Source of the DNA: Symsagittifera roscoffensis
Lineage: Eukaryota > Xenacoelomorpha > Acoela > Convolutidae
Assembly: GCF_963678635.1 (NCBI RefSeq)
Contig: NC_087062.1
Coordinates: forward strand, 18,651,789 to 18,715,788
Direction: 5' to 3'
Length of the DNA: 64,000 nucleotides
Shown piece after piece: positions 63,201 to 64,000 of the stretch (its first letter is position 1; each line of letters starts with the position of its first letter). The notes below the pieces were generated by a model. That model saw nothing but the letters and a program-made list of their open reading frames with translations. It made no database searches and was not told where the DNA came from. A program made the position numbers and the translations under genes.

Positions 63201-63385
63201 GAAATTGATAAAAAATGTTTATACTTTTCTAACCATCGGTTTTCGTTTTTGCAGCCTCTGTTTCTTCTGCGAATAGTTCGGCGGCAGGCTCTGTCGCGGG
63301 ATCAACCGCCACGGGAGGCACTAAGAAGAAACGAAAGCGGAACAAAAACAAAAGCAAGAAGTCGTCTCCGCAAAGTAGCAAATGA
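48214..63385 (+). CDS. PPP3C: Calcineurin A (PP2B catalytic subunit), with an assembly gap
   Basis: Ca2+/calmodulin-activated Ser/Thr phosphatase. Exons: 48214-48387 (ATG 48214; the frame is also open back to an AG at 48130), about 48566-48845, 50687-50826 then gap, 58444 to about 58547, 59235-59465, 59997-60122, 60348-60471, 62566-62718, 63255-63385 (TGA). Metal and catalytic motifs: [30 protein letters not shown], and [14 protein letters not shown]. The CVHGG block is missing, in the gap or unfound. The B-subunit helix is [13 protein letters not shown], and the autoinhibitory segment [18 protein letters not shown]. Oddities: an acidic calmodulin-binding region, a GC donor at 60472, RQGCS where others have RGCS with no GT donor after it, and a polybasic tail ([13 protein letters not shown]). 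The single-gene call is secure, the isoform is not. Confidence 0.9.
48846..50686 (+). other. Calcineurin intron with repeats
   Basis: It holds a run of 16 C (49721-49736) inside a GC-rich island (to about 49910). Copies of an 'AATTATAATGGATTTT' motif lie at about 49366, 49510, 49548, 50120 and 50236, often preceded by AAGTGAAAAAAAA. A block near 50565 is shared with the CFAP221 intron (5680). No exon is recognised. Confidence 0.6.
50827..51026. other. Assembly gap, 200 N
   Basis: Exactly 200 N, probably a fixed-size placeholder. It interrupts the calcineurin exon right after VNKQF, where the conserved CVHGG block and its metal-binding His should follow. Confidence 0.99.
51541..51836 (+). CDS. 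Unidentified open frame after a good splice acceptor
   Basis: A pyrimidine tract ending in TTTCAG is followed by about 98 open codons ([20 protein letters not shown]...), ending at 51836. The composition is plausible for protein. It does not match calcineurin. A second short frame at 52219-52494 ([19 protein letters not shown]) lies nearby. Both may belong to a nested gene or an old element. No family is recognised. Confidence 0.25.
53233..53589 (-). CDS. Unidentified minus-strand open frame
   Basis: 118 codons from an ATG at 53589 ([20 protein letters not shown]...). The basic N-terminal region is followed by a Trp/Phe-containing stretch ([20 protein letters not shown]). It could be the start of a mobile-element polyprotein or a host exon inside the calcineurin intron on the opposite strand. 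No known domain was seen. Confidence 0.25.
   Translation of the reverse strand: MSEKFRTLFKNTSHSALTDKASTRTSRFSQKVSKKIAKTTIEEFEYLEDSSKVGGFGAGQTWQWNFKNFKQEETEVGVELNLSCQLNNWLNLYRRLKISTCRLLQLESLSDIDCRLKK
55204..55530 (+). pseudogene. BEL/Pao-like integrase relic
   Basis: The frame from 55204 reads [20 protein letters not shown], resembling the TRAVHLE region of BEL/Pao integrases. After a frame change near 55315 it continues [18 protein letters not shown], which carries the second catalytic Asp (SDxGTNF). Then come [20 protein letters not shown] and LVKSS, matching the PH-GG-WER region but with the catalytic Glu replaced. It is broken and degenerate, a remnant of an old insertion. Confidence 0.6.
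57590..57815. repeat. Minisatellite, unit GGTCAGTATTTGGGATCGAA and variants
   Basis: About eight copies of GTAGGTCAGTATTTGGG, alternating with short spacers TTCAGTAG, ATGAG or ATCAAATTA. Unit spacing is about 20-40 bp. Degenerate copies extend left to about 57430 (CAATATTTGGAGTC). It lies within a calcineurin intron. Confidence 0.85.
57990..58335. repeat. Palindromic GCGGATTCCGC repeat cluster
   Basis: The motif GCGGATTCCGC (self-complementary around ATT) or GCGGAATCCGC occurs about ten times in 345 bp, right before the calcineurin exon at 58444. Related GGATTCC words recur at 60955-61110. Such clusters can form hairpins in RNA near the splice site. Confidence 0.75.
58548..59234 (+). other. 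Calcineurin intron, unusual donor
   Basis: No GT follows the last conserved codons (GGA TGT TCA) of the upstream exon within reach. The acceptor GAACAG at 59229-59234 is normal. The sequence is otherwise AT-rich with no feature. Confidence 0.5.
60472..62565 (+). other. Probable GC-AG intron of calcineurin, filled with repeats
   Basis: The donor AAGG|GCAAGT at 60472 matches the GC-donor consensus. Together with the acceptor TTTTAAG at 62565 it gives an in-frame junction (KMK-G-LSDNEQ) that aligns with KGLTPTG of human calcineurin. The nearby GT donor at 60495 would break the frame. Confidence 0.65.
60560..62400. repeat. Large array of 'CTGGCGGCGCGACTTAAG' repeats with orientation switch
   Basis: Dozens of degenerate copies of a ~22-24 bp unit (AAAACTGGCGGCGCGACTTAAG) occupy about 1.8 kb of the intron. 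From about 61320 rightward they read in the plus orientation. At 61200-61320 they are mostly reverse-complemented (AAGTCGCGCCGCCAGTTTT), so the array could fold on itself. An unrelated 61870-62060 stretch and GGATTCC words interrupt it. It is far richer in C/G than its surroundings. Confidence 0.75.
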
Positions 63386-63604
63386 AACAAAACCACTTCA
63401 GCTAATCTTAATGTAGTTTCAAACTCAGTCCTGAGCTCACACAAAGAGGAAAAAACTTGATTAAAAAACCCAGCGTGACAAATTCTAGTAAAAAAAATTA
63501 CTGATTGATTGAATGGCCCAATCATTTATTTTGATTTCATAAAAAAGTTCAAAAAATTTCTTAAACCCACTTCGCTAAATTAGGACTTAATTAAAAGAAG
63601 ATCA

Positions 63605-63610
63605 AATAAA
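63605..63610 (+). terminator. Candidate calcineurin poly(A) signal
   Basis: AATAAA, 220 bases after the calcineurin stop codon and the first canonical hexamer downstream of it. Confidence 0.5.
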
Positions 63611-64000
63611 ACAATTATTGCAACAAGAGTCGTTTTGAACTTAAACATTTTGTAGGTAGTCGAGTCAACGCTTTTGTCGGAGTCTTTCTTTTCAGCAAAA
63701 GTGTTCGATATGTATCCCCATTTAAAGATTTGTGAGAAACATCAGAAATTCGCTACCGAAACAAAACCGGCTTTGAAAATCAGATTAAGACGATTTATCC
63801 GAAAGAAAGCTGACGAAAGAAAGCACCATCATACGAGCTGTTCAAGTTTTTACGGAGAACCGCTGTTGCACCCCTATTTAAGATCTACATGCGATTTTTT
63901 TGGCCTGGATAAAATTTTTTCATCATCATGCATCAATCACGGATCACAGTGAGCCCAGAGCCTCCGACCTTTCAATTGAGAAGCCGCGTTTCTCCCCAAT
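63611..64000. other. Downstream region, no gene assigned
   Basis: An open frame of 93 codons (63674-63952) is present, but its second half overlaps a sequence (AACCGCTG-TGC--CCCT...TTAA.AT.TACATGC at 63859-63895) with a relative at 56073-56108. It is more likely repeat than gene. Confidence 0.4.

Overview
The window is eukaryotic nuclear DNA, most likely from an invertebrate animal. Two host genes have many GT-AG introns in AT-rich, repeat-laden sequence. One encodes a cilia/flagella protein (CFAP221) and the other an animal-type calcineurin A with its autoinhibitory segment. There are also APE-type LINEs and LTR elements. No prokaryotic features, CRISPR arrays, rRNA or tRNA genes were seen. 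I cannot name a phylum.

Left (1-10346): the minus-strand CFAP221 gene, thirteen exons covering 609 codons. The ATG is at 10346 and the 3' end was not found. Exon phases all agree. A 3.5-kb intron holds microsatellite and hairpin repeats.

Middle (10852-43064): a nest of mobile elements. An intact two-ORF LINE (10914-15287) sits head-to-tail among other LINE tails. A second, decayed LINE copy is split: its 5' part is at 15581-15894 and the rest at 40075-43064. What splits it is a minus-strand solo LTR, itself cut in two (15895-16193 and 39525-40074). Inside that LTR lies a giant plus-strand LTR retroelement, 16194-39524 (about 23.3 kb), with LTRs of 882 and 865 bp that look about 98% identical. 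So the order of events can be read: LINE, then the older LTR relative, then the giant element.

The giant element has a 3-kb leader with a dispersed ACCCTCCG motif and two tandem hairpin units showing compensatory change. Next come a coiled-coil Gag-like ORF, an aspartic protease, a Ty3/gypsy-type RT, and RNase H plus DD35E integrase. The integrase ORF ends in a macro (ADP-ribose-binding) domain. Downstream, where an envelope gene would lie, are 9 kb of extra coding sequence. It encodes an SGNH/GDSL-hydrolase protein, continues in the same frame across a UGA through a second SGNH-like region into a large protein of unknown function, and then overlaps a further 977-residue unknown protein. Several defects (YVND in RT, a lost zinc-finger Cys, frame changes, the UGA) suggest this copy cannot move by itself. 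The long extra frames remain open.

Right (43065-64000): repeat-rich sequence, then the plus-strand calcineurin A gene (48214-63385). It carries a 200-N gap, a probable GC-AG intron, and introns holding minisatellites, palindromic arrays and a BEL/Pao integrase relic. Its calmodulin-binding segment is unusually acidic and its tail is polybasic.

Coordinates of splice sites and domains were worked out by eye. Family names rest on motif recognition, without any search.
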